DNA of 64,000 bases from Phytopseudomonas punonensis (GTDB taxonomy: Bacteria > Pseudomonadota > Gammaproteobacteria > Pseudomonadales > Pseudomonadaceae), in the NCBI RefSeq assembly GCF_900142655.1, contig NZ_FRBQ01000004.1, positions 124,001 through 188,000 of the forward strand, written 5' to 3'. A model generated the notes under the pieces. That model was given only the letters and a program-made list of their open reading frames with translations, was not told where the DNA came from and searched no databases. How positions within the stretch are numbered: the first letter of the stretch is position 1; the number at the start of each line of letters is the position of its first letter. A program made the position numbers and the translations under genes. Positions 1-8,816 of the stretch are shown in pieces.

Positions 1-816
1 CTTGCCTCGCGCACGCGCATCTTCCCATGCGGCTTGAGTATTGATAAAGCTCAGGACACTGCCGGGGCTGAAGTCACGAGACTCAGGGTCGACGCCACCA
101 TTGATGTACTCAATGCTGATCCAGTCTGGCGACTCGACCCTGTATAAAACCTGAACGGCTATCGACTTGCCGTCGAGCTGAAGATACGAGCCCCACAGAA
201 AATCCTTCAGTGCCTCGAAAACCTCGGCGAGATGCCGTTTGCCAGGCACAGCGAACCCCCAGCGCTTCTCGAATAACTCCGTGTAAATCGCGGCCAATGC
301 ATCTGCAGCCAGACCGCTGACCGGCAAAACCTCGCCACCGGCGTCTTCCAGCATGCGCAATTCGCGCCGCTGGTTGTAGCGAAATTTCTTGCCGTACTCT
401 TCAGGCTGCCGCGCCAGCGCCAGTTCGTCTGGCTGCTTGCGTAGCGTCGAGATCGACCCCTCATGCAAAGCGGAGACATACCGCAGGCGCTGCCGAATAG
501 GGGCCTGAGCCCCTTGCGCAACCGGCAATATAACTTCGGAATTGCCCAGATCGAACAGGTCACGCTGCCCCGTTCGCTTAAGCACATTGCGAGACAACGC
601 CAGGCTGCTGCCCCAAACGGGAATCGCAGCCAGCACCTCACCTTGAAGTGGCCAACCGAGATAATGCACTGGGATGCCAGCCAGCGTAGAAAGCTTCGCT
701 ACTATTTCGGGATGAGTAACAACGCTGCCACCAAAACGCGCCCACGCCTGTGCATAAAGATTGGCGTCTATGGGGCGCCAGCCACGCTCGCGCCAGCGCT
801 GTAACAGGTTGAACAT
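1..816 (-). CDS. mig-14: Mig-14 family antimicrobial-peptide resistance protein (3' end outside window)
   Basis: The reverse strand is open from an ATG at 816 to the window edge, giving 272 residues without a stop; the C-terminus lies beyond base 1. The product begins MFNLLQRWRERGWRPIDANL and carries the YGKKFRYNQRRELRMLEDAG stretch and the later KRWGF and YINGGVD segments that I associate with Mig-14 proteins. These are inner-membrane-associated proteins with a GNAT/FemAB-like fold that raise resistance to polymyxin and cathelicidin peptides in Salmonella and P. aeruginosa. In PAO1 the gene lies in the same LPS core locus (PA5003 as I recall), so the context agrees. The gene is divergent from waaL. 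The family name is recalled and no alignment was run. Confidence 0.82.
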   Translation of the reverse strand, partial: MFNLLQRWRERGWRPIDANLYAQAWARFGGSVVTHPEIVAKLSTLAGIPVHYLGWPLQGEVLAAIPVWGSSLALSRNVLKRTGQRDLFDLGNSEVILPVAQGAQAPIRQRLRYVSALHEGSISTLRKQPDELALARQPEEYGKKFRYNQRRELRMLEDAGGEVLPVSGLAADALAAIYTELFEKRWGFAVPGKRHLAEVFEALKDFLWGSYLQLDGKSIAVQVLYRVESPDWISIEYINGGVDPESRDFSPGSVLSFINTQAAWEDARARGK

Positions 817-924
817 CAGGCATCCGGCTCTGGCAAAAAGGTCGCCAAGCTTAACACGCAGGCGCTGCCTCTTGAGGGACGATGCTTTAAGATACCTGCC
901 TTTACCCGACGCTTAGGACTTCTG

Positions 925-2106
925 GTGCAGCTACCCTCACAGCCCAACTCCATCCGCTCGCGGCTATACGATTTCATAGCAATGCGCTGGCTCGTAGGCG
1001 GTTATCTGGTTCTACTGACAGGCCTGTTCTGGATCCCGGATGGCAGTCAGTACACGAAGTACTACTACGCATTGATTGCGGCGCCTGCCCTTCTGGGCCT
1101 TTTAATGGCTCCCACGCAAATCAAACCGATCCTGCGCGACCCCGTAATTATCAGCTTCTTGGTGCTGAGTGCATGGTTGCTCATAAGTATCGGTTGGAGC
1201 CGTGCCGATGAGGCCGTTGGCAGCCTGGCCAAGCGCCCCCTCTACGTATTCATGCTATTCGCAGGCTGCGCCTTGATTGCCCTCAAGAGCGAAAGCCTGC
1301 TGTTGAAGACCCTGCGCATCGGTGCAGGGATCGGTGCGCTGGCAGCTTTGATCAATGTCATTTGGTTCCTACAGAGTGCAGCACCGGGTGATCGCTTAAT
1401 TGGCACTGGTGCGCTACGCAACCCATTGCTCACCTCCCATGTACTTGGCTTTCTGTGCACCTACTGGGTAGCGGCATGGCTGTCGCGCAGCGAACAGCGT
1501 GATTGGCTGCCGGTGGTGATGGCGCTCCCGCTGCTGGCTGCCTTGCTTGCGACAGGCTCGAGAACGCCACTGATGGGCCTGGCCCTGACCAGCTTTTGGA
1601 TGCTGCTGGTGAGCGGAAGGCGCGCTGTTTACTTGGTGAGCGCCCTGCTGATCGGCGCAGGCGCAGTCTATCTTGCTGCTCCGGACATCCTCCTGCAGCG
1701 TGGCACCTCGTTCCGACCTGAACTCTGGGGCGATGCCTGGCGGCAAGCCGGTCAGCACCTCTGGTTTGGAGCGGGCTATGACAGCAAGTTCGAATTCGAT
1801 ATTCCGGGAATTGGCTATCTGCTGCATGACCCGCACAATGTTGAGCTCGCTGTTCTTCTTGAACTGGGGCTGATCGGGCTGGGGCTCTGGGCGATCATGT
1901 ATGCACTCGCTCTCGTTCGCTGCCTGCAGTTACGCGCCCAGCCACAGTTCCAGATCGCATCTGCGCTACTCATATATGGCGTGTGTGCAGGCCTGACAGA
2001 AGGCGGCAACTATCTGTCGCGCCCCAATGAAAGCTGGTTTCTGATCTGGATTCCTCTGGCGCTGCTCTGCGCCCTCTCCATTCGAAACCGACAGGCTCAA
2101 GCATGA
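925..2106 (+). CDS. waaL: O-antigen ligase family membrane protein (WaaL)
   Basis: The protein has 393 residues and starts at GTG; no upstream ATG is in frame close by. It is strongly hydrophobic, with about ten to twelve membrane segments starting near residue 22. The family's periplasmic features are visible: a TGSRTPLMGL segment near residue 210 and a HDPHN segment near residue 300, providing the conserved Arg and His of the Wzy_C fold. WaaL transfers undecaprenyl-linked O-antigen to the lipid A core in the periplasm. The gene overlaps the following kinase-like gene by 4 bp (ATGA), so the two are probably co-translated. An O-antigen polymerase (Wzy) has a similar topology, but the position inside the core locus favours the ligase. 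Confidence 0.85.
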   Translation: MQLPSQPNSIRSRLYDFIAMRWLVGGYLVLLTGLFWIPDGSQYTKYYYALIAAPALLGLLMAPTQIKPILRDPVIISFLVLSAWLLISIGWSRADEAVGSLAKRPLYVFMLFAGCALIALKSESLLLKTLRIGAGIGALAALINVIWFLQSAAPGDRLIGTGALRNPLLTSHVLGFLCTYWVAAWLSRSEQRDWLPVVMALPLLAALLATGSRTPLMGLALTSFWMLLVSGRRAVYLVSALLIGAGAVYLAAPDILLQRGTSFRPELWGDAWRQAGQHLWFGAGYDSKFEFDIPGIGYLLHDPHNVELAVLLELGLIGLGLWAIMYALALVRCLQLRAQPQFQIASALLIYGVCAGLTEGGNYLSRPNESWFLIWIPLALLCALSIRNRQAQA

Positions 2107-2768
2107 AGCGTATCGATGCGACGCAACTGGATGCCCTGCTGCAGGGCGCCAAGACTATCGAAGAGGATGGTCTTGGCGTAAAGGTCGCAAAACTCGATGA
2201 CGGCGACTTTCTGAAGCTGTACCGGCGCAAAAGACTACTGTCTTCGGACCTCTGGGATCTGCCGGCACAGCGCTTCGCCGACAACGCCCGCGACCTACTA
2301 CGCATCGGCATCACCGCGCCGAACATACTTGATGTGCTGATGATCAGTGAGCGTCGCTTGAGCGCTGTACGCTATAAGCCGCTACCAGGGGAGACCTTGC
2401 GCAACGTGCTGCGGCAAGCCGATGTAGCAGAGCGAGCAGAGCTGGTGATGCGCTTTGGAGCATTTTTGGGCGAGCTCCATCAGCTGGGGGTCTACTTCCG
2501 GTCCCTGCATCTGGGCAATGTACTGGTATTGCCAGATGGCAGTTTTGGCTTGATCGATCTCTCGGACATGAAGCTCGAGAGCGGCCCTCTCGCGCCGTGG
2601 AAACGACGCCGTAACCTGCAGCACATCCTTCGCTACCCCGAAGATATCGACTGGCTGACACAGCAGCACTTGGACAGCTGGCTGACCGGCTACCGCAATA
2701 GCAGCGCCGGCCAGCGCGCCACCGAACGCTTTGCGCGCGATCTGAAAAAGTGGCTCAAAGCGCGGTAA
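2103..2768 (+). CDS. WaaP/RIO-like LPS kinase-family protein, catalytic Asp apparently replaced
   Basis: The product has 221 residues and a small eukaryotic-type kinase fold of the LPS kinase group. The N-lobe contains DGDFLKLYRRK (a Lys near residue 38). The catalytic-loop region reads FRSLHLGNVLV at residues 132-142, aligning with HxDxxxxN. The Asn (139) is present, but Phe stands for His and Ser134 stands at the catalytic Asp. The metal-binding motif LIDLSD (Asp152) is intact. It is therefore either a pseudokinase or uses a different base. It overlaps waaL by 4 bp and faces the end of the outer-core operon. In P. aeruginosa a kinase-like gene also neighbours waaL. Its role in core phosphorylation is inferred only. 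Confidence 0.72.
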   Translation: MKRIDATQLDALLQGAKTIEEDGLGVKVAKLDDGDFLKLYRRKRLLSSDLWDLPAQRFADNARDLLRIGITAPNILDVLMISERRLSAVRYKPLPGETLRNVLRQADVAERAELVMRFGAFLGELHQLGVYFRSLHLGNVLVLPDGSFGLIDLSDMKLESGPLAPWKRRRNLQHILRYPEDIDWLTQQHLDSWLTGYRNSSAGQRATERFARDLKKWLKAR

Positions 2769-2793
2769 GACTCTATGGCATCAGCGCATGTGC

Positions 2794-3672
2794 TTAGCGT
2801 TTGAGCCAGTAGCGCCAGAGCCCCTTGAGCGTTTTAAGGTTTCTTGAGCGCCATGGAATCTGCGCCAGCAACTCGGCAGCAAGCTCGCGATCCTCATTGG
2901 CAACCTTGGTGAACATGGCGTTCAGATAACGCAAGCGCGTCGCCTCATAGCCAGGGTGATCGCTGAAGCGCTTATAGATGGCCAACTCGGTCTCGATCAT
3001 CAGCCGGCGGTTCTTGTAGGTGTTGCTGCCGTGCACGCGGTACAGGGCAATAGGCTCTTCGAGAATGTCGATAAAGTATCCCGCTCGCGCAATGCGCAGC
3101 TCCACATAGTAATCCTCGATGCGGATGGTCGGATCGAAACCACCGACCTTATCGAGCGCCTCGCGCCGGAACAACAAGGTTGGTGCTGGAGGACCAGGCT
3201 TGCGATCCATGAACAGATCGTCGAAGTCGAGGCGTCTGGCCGGACGATGACGCTGCTTCTTTTCAGGCAGTGGCTTGCCCTCGCCATCAATGAGCACGAT
3301 CCCGCCTGCGCAGATGCCTGTCTCGGGATGCTGTTCCATGAAAGGCACCTGCAGCGAAAAGCGCTCGGGCAACATGACGTCATCCGATCCCAGCGATGCA
3401 ATGTAACGCCCGCGGCTACGGGCGATCATCTCGTTGAGCGTGGTACAAAGCCCTTTGTTGGGCTGCGCCAGGAAGTCGAACCCGAGCTCTGCCTGCAGCT
3501 GCTGAATCAGCTCGACGCTGCCGTCGCGCGATCCATCATCGACTACCAGCAATTCGATATTGGGGTAGCTCTGGGCATACACACTGCGGATGCTGGCCTC
3601 GATGAAGTCGGCGTGGTTGTATGAGGAGATGAGCACTGATACCAGCGGTAGCTCGGTGTTGCTTTCGGTCAT
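2794..3672 (-). CDS. GT2 family glycosyltransferase (outer core)
   Basis: This 292-residue GT-A glycosyltransferase begins its domain at PLVSVLISSYNHADFIEASI, followed by VVDDGSRDGS and a GSDDVM motif near residue 100, which is the DXD-like metal and nucleotide-sugar site. The C-terminal third is basic (YWLKR end). It is the last gene of a minus-strand operon and overlaps the GT4 gene upstream by 4 bp (ATGA). It is clearly similar along its length to the GT2 at 13723-14655, including the shared C-terminal pattern HPxYE followed by an AQIP segment. It probably adds a hexose or rhamnose to the outer core; donor and acceptor cannot be told from sequence. Confidence 0.85.
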   Translation of the reverse strand: MTESNTELPLVSVLISSYNHADFIEASIRSVYAQSYPNIELLVVDDGSRDGSVELIQQLQAELGFDFLAQPNKGLCTTLNEMIARSRGRYIASLGSDDVMLPERFSLQVPFMEQHPETGICAGGIVLIDGEGKPLPEKKQRHRPARRLDFDDLFMDRKPGPPAPTLLFRREALDKVGGFDPTIRIEDYYVELRIARAGYFIDILEEPIALYRVHGSNTYKNRRLMIETELAIYKRFSDHPGYEATRLRYLNAMFTKVANEDRELAAELLAQIPWRSRNLKTLKGLWRYWLKR

Positions 3673-4817
3673 GACGACGATCCTGTCAGGAGCTGATCGC
3701 CTTCTAGCAGCTCACGATACTTGCGGCGGAAATCCTCGATATCGTGCTCGCGTCGAAGATAGCGATAGGCCCGCTCACCCTGCTCGATACGCTCGGCTTC
3801 GCTGTCGGCGAGGCTGGCTCGCAGCTGCTGAGTCAATGAGGCAACGTCACCTGGGGTGAATAGCCGACCACCAGCGCCCAAAAGCAGAGGACGCATCGCC
3901 GGAATATCGGAACCCAGCACCGGCAAGCGGCCACACATGCCTTCAAGCAGCGCAAGCCCGAGCCCCTCTTGCAACGAGGGCATGGCAAAAATATCGAACG
4001 CTCTCACGTAACGCATGGCGTCCGGCTGGGTACCGCAGAGATGAACGCGCCCCTGCAAACCAGACTCAGCGACCAGCGCGGCAAGATTTTCATGCTCGCG
4101 CCCACCACCAATGATGGCAAGGCTCGCATGGGGGAAGTCCTGACTTATCGCAGCGAATGCACGGACTAGATGGGTATGGCCCTTGATTGGAACCAGGCGG
4201 CCAATGGCGCCAATAATCACCGGCGTCACTGGTAAACCGAGCGCTTGTCGAGCTTCGGCTCGTGACAGTTGCAGCGACTCGGCCAGGTCGATATCCAGTG
4301 CATTGGTTATCGCCAGCGTGTTTGCCGGGGTGAAGCCGCAACGTAAAGACACCAAGTAGTCGACCACAGCAGGTGATACACCAACGAAACGCCAGCGCTC
4401 ATCGATCAAGCGCTTGGCCTGCCAGCGTCGATAGAACCGGTCGTACTCGCCAAAGCCGTGAGAAACGCCGATGCAACGGGCAATACGCAGCTTTTTGTTG
4501 AGATGCATGAACAGATTGACGGCTTTGAAGCGGTGCAACAACACCACGTCGAAACCTTCTTCTCGACAGAACGCCAATAGCCGCGCACGCACTTTTAGCC
4601 GCAGGCCACTCATGTCCTTCTCGTTGAACTCGAAAAAAACCTGCCGTCGACCCGCAGGGGCAATCGCATCATCGGCAGGTCGACCTTCGAGATAGGCATT
4701 TATAACTTCGAAGCGGTCTGCCGGCAGGCCCTGCAAGATCTGCTCGCCAAGATCGGAATTGGTATCCGCTGCGTTGTAGCGAGTCTGTAACTGCAGGACT
4801 TTCAATTTTCTAGCCAT
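3669..4817 (-). CDS. GT4 family glycosyltransferase (outer core)
   Basis: The product is a 382-residue GT-B glycosyltransferase. The C-terminal nucleotide-sugar domain shows IGAIGRLVPIKGHTHLVRAF near residue 205 and the GT4 signature EGLGLALLEGM near residue 285, with the two conserved Glu residues spaced E-x7-E. The N-terminal acceptor domain carries ISVSHGFGEY-like residues near 140. It overlaps its GT2 partners at both ends (8 bp and 4 bp), so translation is probably coupled. It is similar to the GT4 at 14634-15767, with both reading SRAEARQALGLP or SRSDARQALGLP in the linker. This supports a duplicated GT4-GT2 pair. Substrates are unknown. Confidence 0.84.
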   Translation of the reverse strand: MARKLKVLQLQTRYNAADTNSDLGEQILQGLPADRFEVINAYLEGRPADDAIAPAGRRQVFFEFNEKDMSGLRLKVRARLLAFCREEGFDVVLLHRFKAVNLFMHLNKKLRIARCIGVSHGFGEYDRFYRRWQAKRLIDERWRFVGVSPAVVDYLVSLRCGFTPANTLAITNALDIDLAESLQLSRAEARQALGLPVTPVIIGAIGRLVPIKGHTHLVRAFAAISQDFPHASLAIIGGGREHENLAALVAESGLQGRVHLCGTQPDAMRYVRAFDIFAMPSLQEGLGLALLEGMCGRLPVLGSDIPAMRPLLLGAGGRLFTPGDVASLTQQLRASLADSEAERIEQGERAYRYLRREHDIEDFRRKYRELLEGDQLLTGSSS

Positions 4818-5718
4818 CCAGGCGGCCCACCCACAGGCGAATCGCCTTGCGCAGATAAGAGAACTTGAGCAGCACCCGCCAATCGCTTGCGACCGCCTGG
4901 CGATAGAATTTTTTGGCCGCTACCAGATCCTTGGCCAAACAAGCACTGCGAAATAGAGAGAGACAGCGCTGCTGGTAAAAAGCCGCGCGCAGCGGCTGCA
5001 GCTCAGCAGGCAGACGGCCAAAGACCTCGTCAACCAGCTCGACACCGCCGGCCAGGCTGTAGCTGAAATCATGGCGCAAACTGTCGCTGTGCTTGTGAAT
5101 CATCGCCAAAGGCTCTGGCAAAAGCGTGACTGGGTAGACCGCAAGGGTCTGCGCGAATACCGGAATATCCTCGGCGTTGCGAAAGCGCTCGGGATAGTTA
5201 CCCGCCTGAAAGATGGAGCGGTGCATGACACAGGCGCCATTGGAAATGCTCAGTGCTTTGTCGAGCAGATAGGCGCGCACACGCTGAACAGGCGTTGCCG
5301 GCAAATGGTCGGGCAAATGCTGGCGCCGTCGCCCCGCTGGATCAACGGACCAATGCCCACCAATGACCATTCGCGAGTGACCATGCTCTGCTAGATGAGC
5401 GCGTATCAAGGCCAGACTATCGGGCGCCATTTCATCGTCGGCATCGAGAAAGATCAGCCAGTCGTTACGGGCCATCTCAATACCCAGATTGCGAACCGAG
5501 GCCAAACCACCATTGCTCTTGCGTAATGCGCAAAAGCGCCCCGGAAACTCGATCTTCAACTCGTCGATGACTTGCGGTGTGTGATCCTTGGAGCCGTCAT
5601 CGATGATCAGCAACTCGTCTTCATTACTGAGTTGCGGCACAACCGAACGAACCGTTCGCCCTAACGTCGTGGCGTAGTTGTATGCCGGAATGACCACGGT
5701 GATCGCAGCAGCGCTCAT
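4810..5718 (-). CDS. GT2 family glycosyltransferase (outer core)
   Basis: The product has 302 residues. The GT-A fold starts at ITVVIPAYNYATTLGRTVRS, followed by LLIIDDGSKDHT and the DXD-type motif FLDADDE near residue 95. GGHWSVD and a C-terminal helix-rich region follow. The start codon overlaps the stop of the upstream GT9 gene (TAATG), and the gene overlaps the next GT4 by 8 bp, placing it in the middle of a tightly packed operon. It shares the GT2 core with the other GT2 genes here but is not an obvious close duplicate of them. It acts at the cytoplasmic face of the inner membrane on the growing core; the sugar is unknown. Confidence 0.84.
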   Translation of the reverse strand: MSAAAITVVIPAYNYATTLGRTVRSVVPQLSNEDELLIIDDGSKDHTPQVIDELKIEFPGRFCALRKSNGGLASVRNLGIEMARNDWLIFLDADDEMAPDSLALIRAHLAEHGHSRMVIGGHWSVDPAGRRRQHLPDHLPATPVQRVRAYLLDKALSISNGACVMHRSIFQAGNYPERFRNAEDIPVFAQTLAVYPVTLLPEPLAMIHKHSDSLRHDFSYSLAGGVELVDEVFGRLPAELQPLRAAFYQQRCLSLFRSACLAKDLVAAKKFYRQAVASDWRVLLKFSYLRKAIRLWVGRLDG

Positions 5719-6770
5719 TATTGGCCTCCTCCGACCTTTTCACTCAAAACACGGAAGCCCTTGGCTACCCTGCCGACACTCATGAACATCGCCCACTTAT
5801 CTCGCATGAAACTCAACGAGAAAACCGGCCGAACAACCAACCCATCGCCCCAGCCCGGGCGCCAGCAGAAACCATCACGACGCTTGCGATAGAGCGTCAG
5901 CACCGGGATACCAAGCGCCGAGGCCAAGTGGCCGACTCCTGAGTCGTTGCCAATGACAAAGCCGGACTCGTACAGGTGTGCTGCAAGTGCTTTGGCATCA
6001 GCAAACTCGGGAACCTCGAACTCCGGCGCAAACGCTGCAAGAGAGTCGCAACGCTCCTTGGGGGAAAGCACGAATTGAGGCTGATAGCCGGCCGCCTTTA
6101 ATCGTCTGGCCAGCGCAAGGTATTTAGGCGCAGGCCAGTTCTTCTTGGCGTTGTAAGAAAGCGGATGCAGCATCACACGCCGTGCATGGCGTCGATGCAC
6201 GAGGCTAGCCGGCATTTGCAGGCCGATGTCATCAGTCGCGTCCAGCAGGCCCAAACGCAGACGACAGAACGCAACGGCCTGATTGACCATGCTGACGCTA
6301 TCGTCGTCCAGACAGCGAAGCGGCCCAGCGGCTGCGGCCAAGGGTGCAAGCAGACGAGATTTTTCAGCAGGCAAGTGCGCAAGGGTATCAACAGCCGGCT
6401 GCTCCACGAACCGCGGATCTACCTTTAACGTACCGACAAACACATAACGCCGCGCCAACTCGCCAGCGGCCTCACCATGCCGGGTCAACATGCTGCCCAT
6501 GTCGGAAATCACCAGATCGAAACCGTCGAGCACAGCGAACGTTTCCGATGGCGCCGGCAACGGCCTTGTCTCGAATAAAGGCAGCCAGTCGTTGAGTGCT
6601 CCCAGGTGATTACTCAACACAGTCACCTGGTAACCCGCTCGCGCCAGATTGGCAGCCAGTACCAAGTAGATGCACCCATCACCCAGCCCCATTGAGGGTA
6701 TCAGCGCAATCCGACAATCAGCCGGCACCGCCGATAGAGGGGTATCAGCGTGCTTTAAAACCTCGAGCAT
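5718..6770 (-). CDS. GT9 family (heptosyltransferase-like) glycosyltransferase
   Basis: The product has 350 residues and the GT9 layout of ADP-heptose:LPS heptosyltransferases. An N-terminal IALIPSMGLGDGCIYLVLAA segment begins near residue 21 and the donor-site motif GNDSGVGHLASALGIPVLTL lies near residue 275. It is distinct from WaaC and WaaF, which are also present in this window, so it may add a further heptose or another sugar. The ATG overlaps the stop codon of a short upstream frame (TGATG at 6768-6772), a typical coupling of a gene to an upstream partner that is now mostly missing. It is the first full gene after msbA in the outer-core operon. Confidence 0.82.
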   Translation of the reverse strand: MLEVLKHADTPLSAVPADCRIALIPSMGLGDGCIYLVLAANLARAGYQVTVLSNHLGALNDWLPLFETRPLPAPSETFAVLDGFDLVISDMGSMLTRHGEAAGELARRYVFVGTLKVDPRFVEQPAVDTLAHLPAEKSRLLAPLAAAAGPLRCLDDDSVSMVNQAVAFCRLRLGLLDATDDIGLQMPASLVHRRHARRVMLHPLSYNAKKNWPAPKYLALARRLKAAGYQPQFVLSPKERCDSLAAFAPEFEVPEFADAKALAAHLYESGFVIGNDSGVGHLASALGIPVLTLYRKRRDGFCWRPGWGDGLVVRPVFSLSFMRDKWAMFMSVGRVAKGFRVLSEKVGGGQ

Positions 6771-6859
6771 CAGAACTCCCGCTTAATCCAGATATCTTCC
6801 GTGATCAGATAACGCAAAACCTTGTGGGCCATATCAGGTACATCAGCATCAGGAGCACA
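6770..6859 (-). pseudogene. Possible C-terminal remnant of a lost gene between msbA and the GT9 gene
   Basis: Between the msbA stop (6879) and the GT9 start (6770) one reverse-strand frame is open from after a TAA at 6860-6862 to a TGA at 6770-6772. It reads CAPDADVPDMAHKVLRYLIT followed by EDIWIKREF. The wording is protein-like, and the TGA overlaps the GT9 ATG exactly as coupled genes do. The ending resembles the C-terminus of the carbamoyltransferase in this window (LQYLIMEDILVIK), so a deleted NodU-type carbamoyltransferase is one possibility. A 20-residue leader peptide starting at 6832 is the alternative. The fragment is too short for certainty. Confidence 0.4.
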
Positions 6860-6878
6860 TTATCGAGCCCTAGATAAC

Positions 6879-8699
6879 TCATGGCTCATCCTGGACGCCC
6901 TCTGCTTCCTTCTCATCACTGTCCAGGCCCATGGCATGCAAGCGAGCGTAATAGCCATTCTCTGCCAACAGCGAGTCATGGGTACCGCGCTCGACGATAC
7001 GCCCTTGATCCATGACCAGAATCAGATCGGCTTTCTCGATGGTAGATAGTCGGTGCGCGATGACAAGCGTGGTGCGCCCCTCCATAACGCGGTCCAGCGC
7101 CGCCTGGATGTAGCGCTCTGACTCGGTATCCAGGGCAGAGGTTGCTTCGTCGAGAATCAGCACTGGCGCGCTCTTGAGTAGCGCGCGGGCAATCGCCAAC
7201 CGTTGACGCTGACCGCCAGAGAGCATCACCCCATCTTCGCCAACCTTGGTATCGAAGCCCTGCGGAAGCAGATCGATGAATTCGCGGGCATAAGCAGCCT
7301 CTGCAGCCTGTTCGACCGCCTCGCGCGGTAGGCTCTTGAGATCGCCATAGGCAATGTTGTTCAGCACGGTGTCGTTGAACAGCGAAACCTGCTGGGTTAC
7401 CAGCGCGATGTGCTTTCTCAGGTTCTCGACGCGGTAATCCTCGATGGGCGTGCCATCGAGCAGGATCTGTCCCTGATTGTGCTGATAAAACCGAGGAATC
7501 AGATTGGCTAACGTCGACTTGCCACTACCCGAGCGCCCAACCAGCGCAACCATCTGACCCGGTTCAACGGTAAAGCTAATGTCCTGCAGCACTGACTTCT
7601 CGGTGCCTGGATAAACGAAACTCAGGTTCTTAACTTCAAGAGAGCCGCTCACGCGCTCTTTCTCGACCGTACCTTGATCTGGCTCGAGCTCCTCATCCAG
7701 CTGCTCGAAAATACTCTCGGCCCCTGCCAAACCTTTCTGGATGGTCGAGCTAACTTCGGAAAGCTGACGAATCGGCTTGGGCAGAAGCCCCGCCGCAGTG
7801 ATGTAGGCAACCAGGTCACCGACACTCGCGTCTCCCCGCAGAAACAGTACCAGGAACATCAGAAACGCCATGGCGGCGTAGTTCACCAACTGCAGGCTCG
7901 GGGTGTAGATCGCGCTGGTGCGAGTCATCCGCAGCTGCTTGCGGGTGCTATCGTCGCTTGCCTCATAAAAGCGCTCGCGCTCGTAGCGCTCACCACCAAA
8001 GCTGCGCACCACGCGGTAATTCTGGATGGTCTCGGATGACACATGGGTCAACTCGCCCATGGCGCTCTGGATCTTGCGACTCTGGCTACGGAATTTCTTG
8101 CTAGCGCTCTTAACCATCAGAGCAATGAGCGGCAGGATCGCCACCATCACCATGGTCAGCTTCCAGTTCATCCACAGCAGATAACCGAACAGAAAGACCA
8201 CCGTCAGGCCTTCACGCACCATGACCTTGAGGGCGTCGGTCGCCGCGCCGGTGACCGACCCCACGTTGTAGGTGATGCGGGAAATCAGGTAGCCCGTGGA
8301 ATGGTTATCGAAATAGCGGTTGGGCAGCATGAGCAGGTTGTTGAAAAGCGCAATACGCAGATCCTGCACCAACCCCAGTGATACCCGCGCCAGGTAGTAG
8401 CCGCCGAGGAAGGAGCCTATCCCCTGCCAGAAGGTAATCAGCAACAACGCCAGCGGCACGCCGTAGAGCAGTTGCATACTGCCTAACAGCGGTAACGCGA
8501 CCATACCGGCTTCGGGCGCAGCCAGCCCATCTACGAAATACTTGAGCAGGCCGGCAAGCATGGGCTGAGTCGACGCGAAAATAATGTACCCGACCATGCT
8601 GACGCCAAACATGAACCAGTAGCGCCTCATGTAGCTCAACAGCCGCATGTACAACTTGAAGCTGGAGATAGGAGACGAATTGTCGCTTGATTCAGGCAT
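6879..8699 (-). CDS. msbA: Lipid A-core flippase MsbA (ABC transporter)
   Basis: MsbA flips lipid A-core across the inner membrane using ATP. From the ATG at 8699 the product has 606 residues. A six-helix membrane domain (residues about 20-320) is followed by an ATPase domain with Walker A GRSGSGKST, signature LSGGQRQRLAIARALL, Walker B VLILDEATSALD and the switch His in AHRLSTI. I chose 8699 because a plausible promoter (-10 at 8729-8734) overlaps the next upstream ATG (8738), and because the extra N-terminal residues do not look like membrane-domain sequence. The kinase gene lies upstream and the outer-core glycosyltransferases downstream, so the transporter and its substrate builders are co-oriented. 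Confidence 0.93.
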   Translation of the reverse strand: MPESSDNSSPISSFKLYMRLLSYMRRYWFMFGVSMVGYIIFASTQPMLAGLLKYFVDGLAAPEAGMVALPLLGSMQLLYGVPLALLLITFWQGIGSFLGGYYLARVSLGLVQDLRIALFNNLLMLPNRYFDNHSTGYLISRITYNVGSVTGAATDALKVMVREGLTVVFLFGYLLWMNWKLTMVMVAILPLIALMVKSASKKFRSQSRKIQSAMGELTHVSSETIQNYRVVRSFGGERYERERFYEASDDSTRKQLRMTRTSAIYTPSLQLVNYAAMAFLMFLVLFLRGDASVGDLVAYITAAGLLPKPIRQLSEVSSTIQKGLAGAESIFEQLDEELEPDQGTVEKERVSGSLEVKNLSFVYPGTEKSVLQDISFTVEPGQMVALVGRSGSGKSTLANLIPRFYQHNQGQILLDGTPIEDYRVENLRKHIALVTQQVSLFNDTVLNNIAYGDLKSLPREAVEQAAEAAYAREFIDLLPQGFDTKVGEDGVMLSGGQRQRLAIARALLKSAPVLILDEATSALDTESERYIQAALDRVMEGRTTLVIAHRLSTIEKADLILVMDQGRIVERGTHDSLLAENGYYARLHAMGLDSDEKEAEGVQDEP

Positions 8700-8728
8700 G
8701 AGATGCTGGCTCTGAGGTGAAGCAGGCG

Positions 8729-8756
8729 ATTGTACCATCAGGGAAGACGCAACCAA
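8729..8756 (-). promoter_or_regulatory. Candidate sigma-70 promoter for msbA and the downstream outer-core genes
   Basis: On the reverse strand TTGGTT (8751-8756) is separated by 16 bases from TACAAT (8729-8734). The spacing is good and the -10 differs from consensus at one position. Transcription would begin near 8722, about 23 bases before the msbA ATG at 8699. It lies in the 117-bp gap after the kinase gene. It was found by eye only, and no strong Shine-Dalgarno follows. Confidence 0.5.
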
Positions 8757-8816
8757 ATGCGCCGAAAAACCGGCGAGCCGCACACGGTAAAAAGGCCTAG
8801 GTGCGAGGCTCCCCGC

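Noticed and set aside
8700..8783. N-terminal extension of msbA by 28 codons
   Set aside because: It would include the candidate -10 element and adds residues unlike MsbA N-termini.
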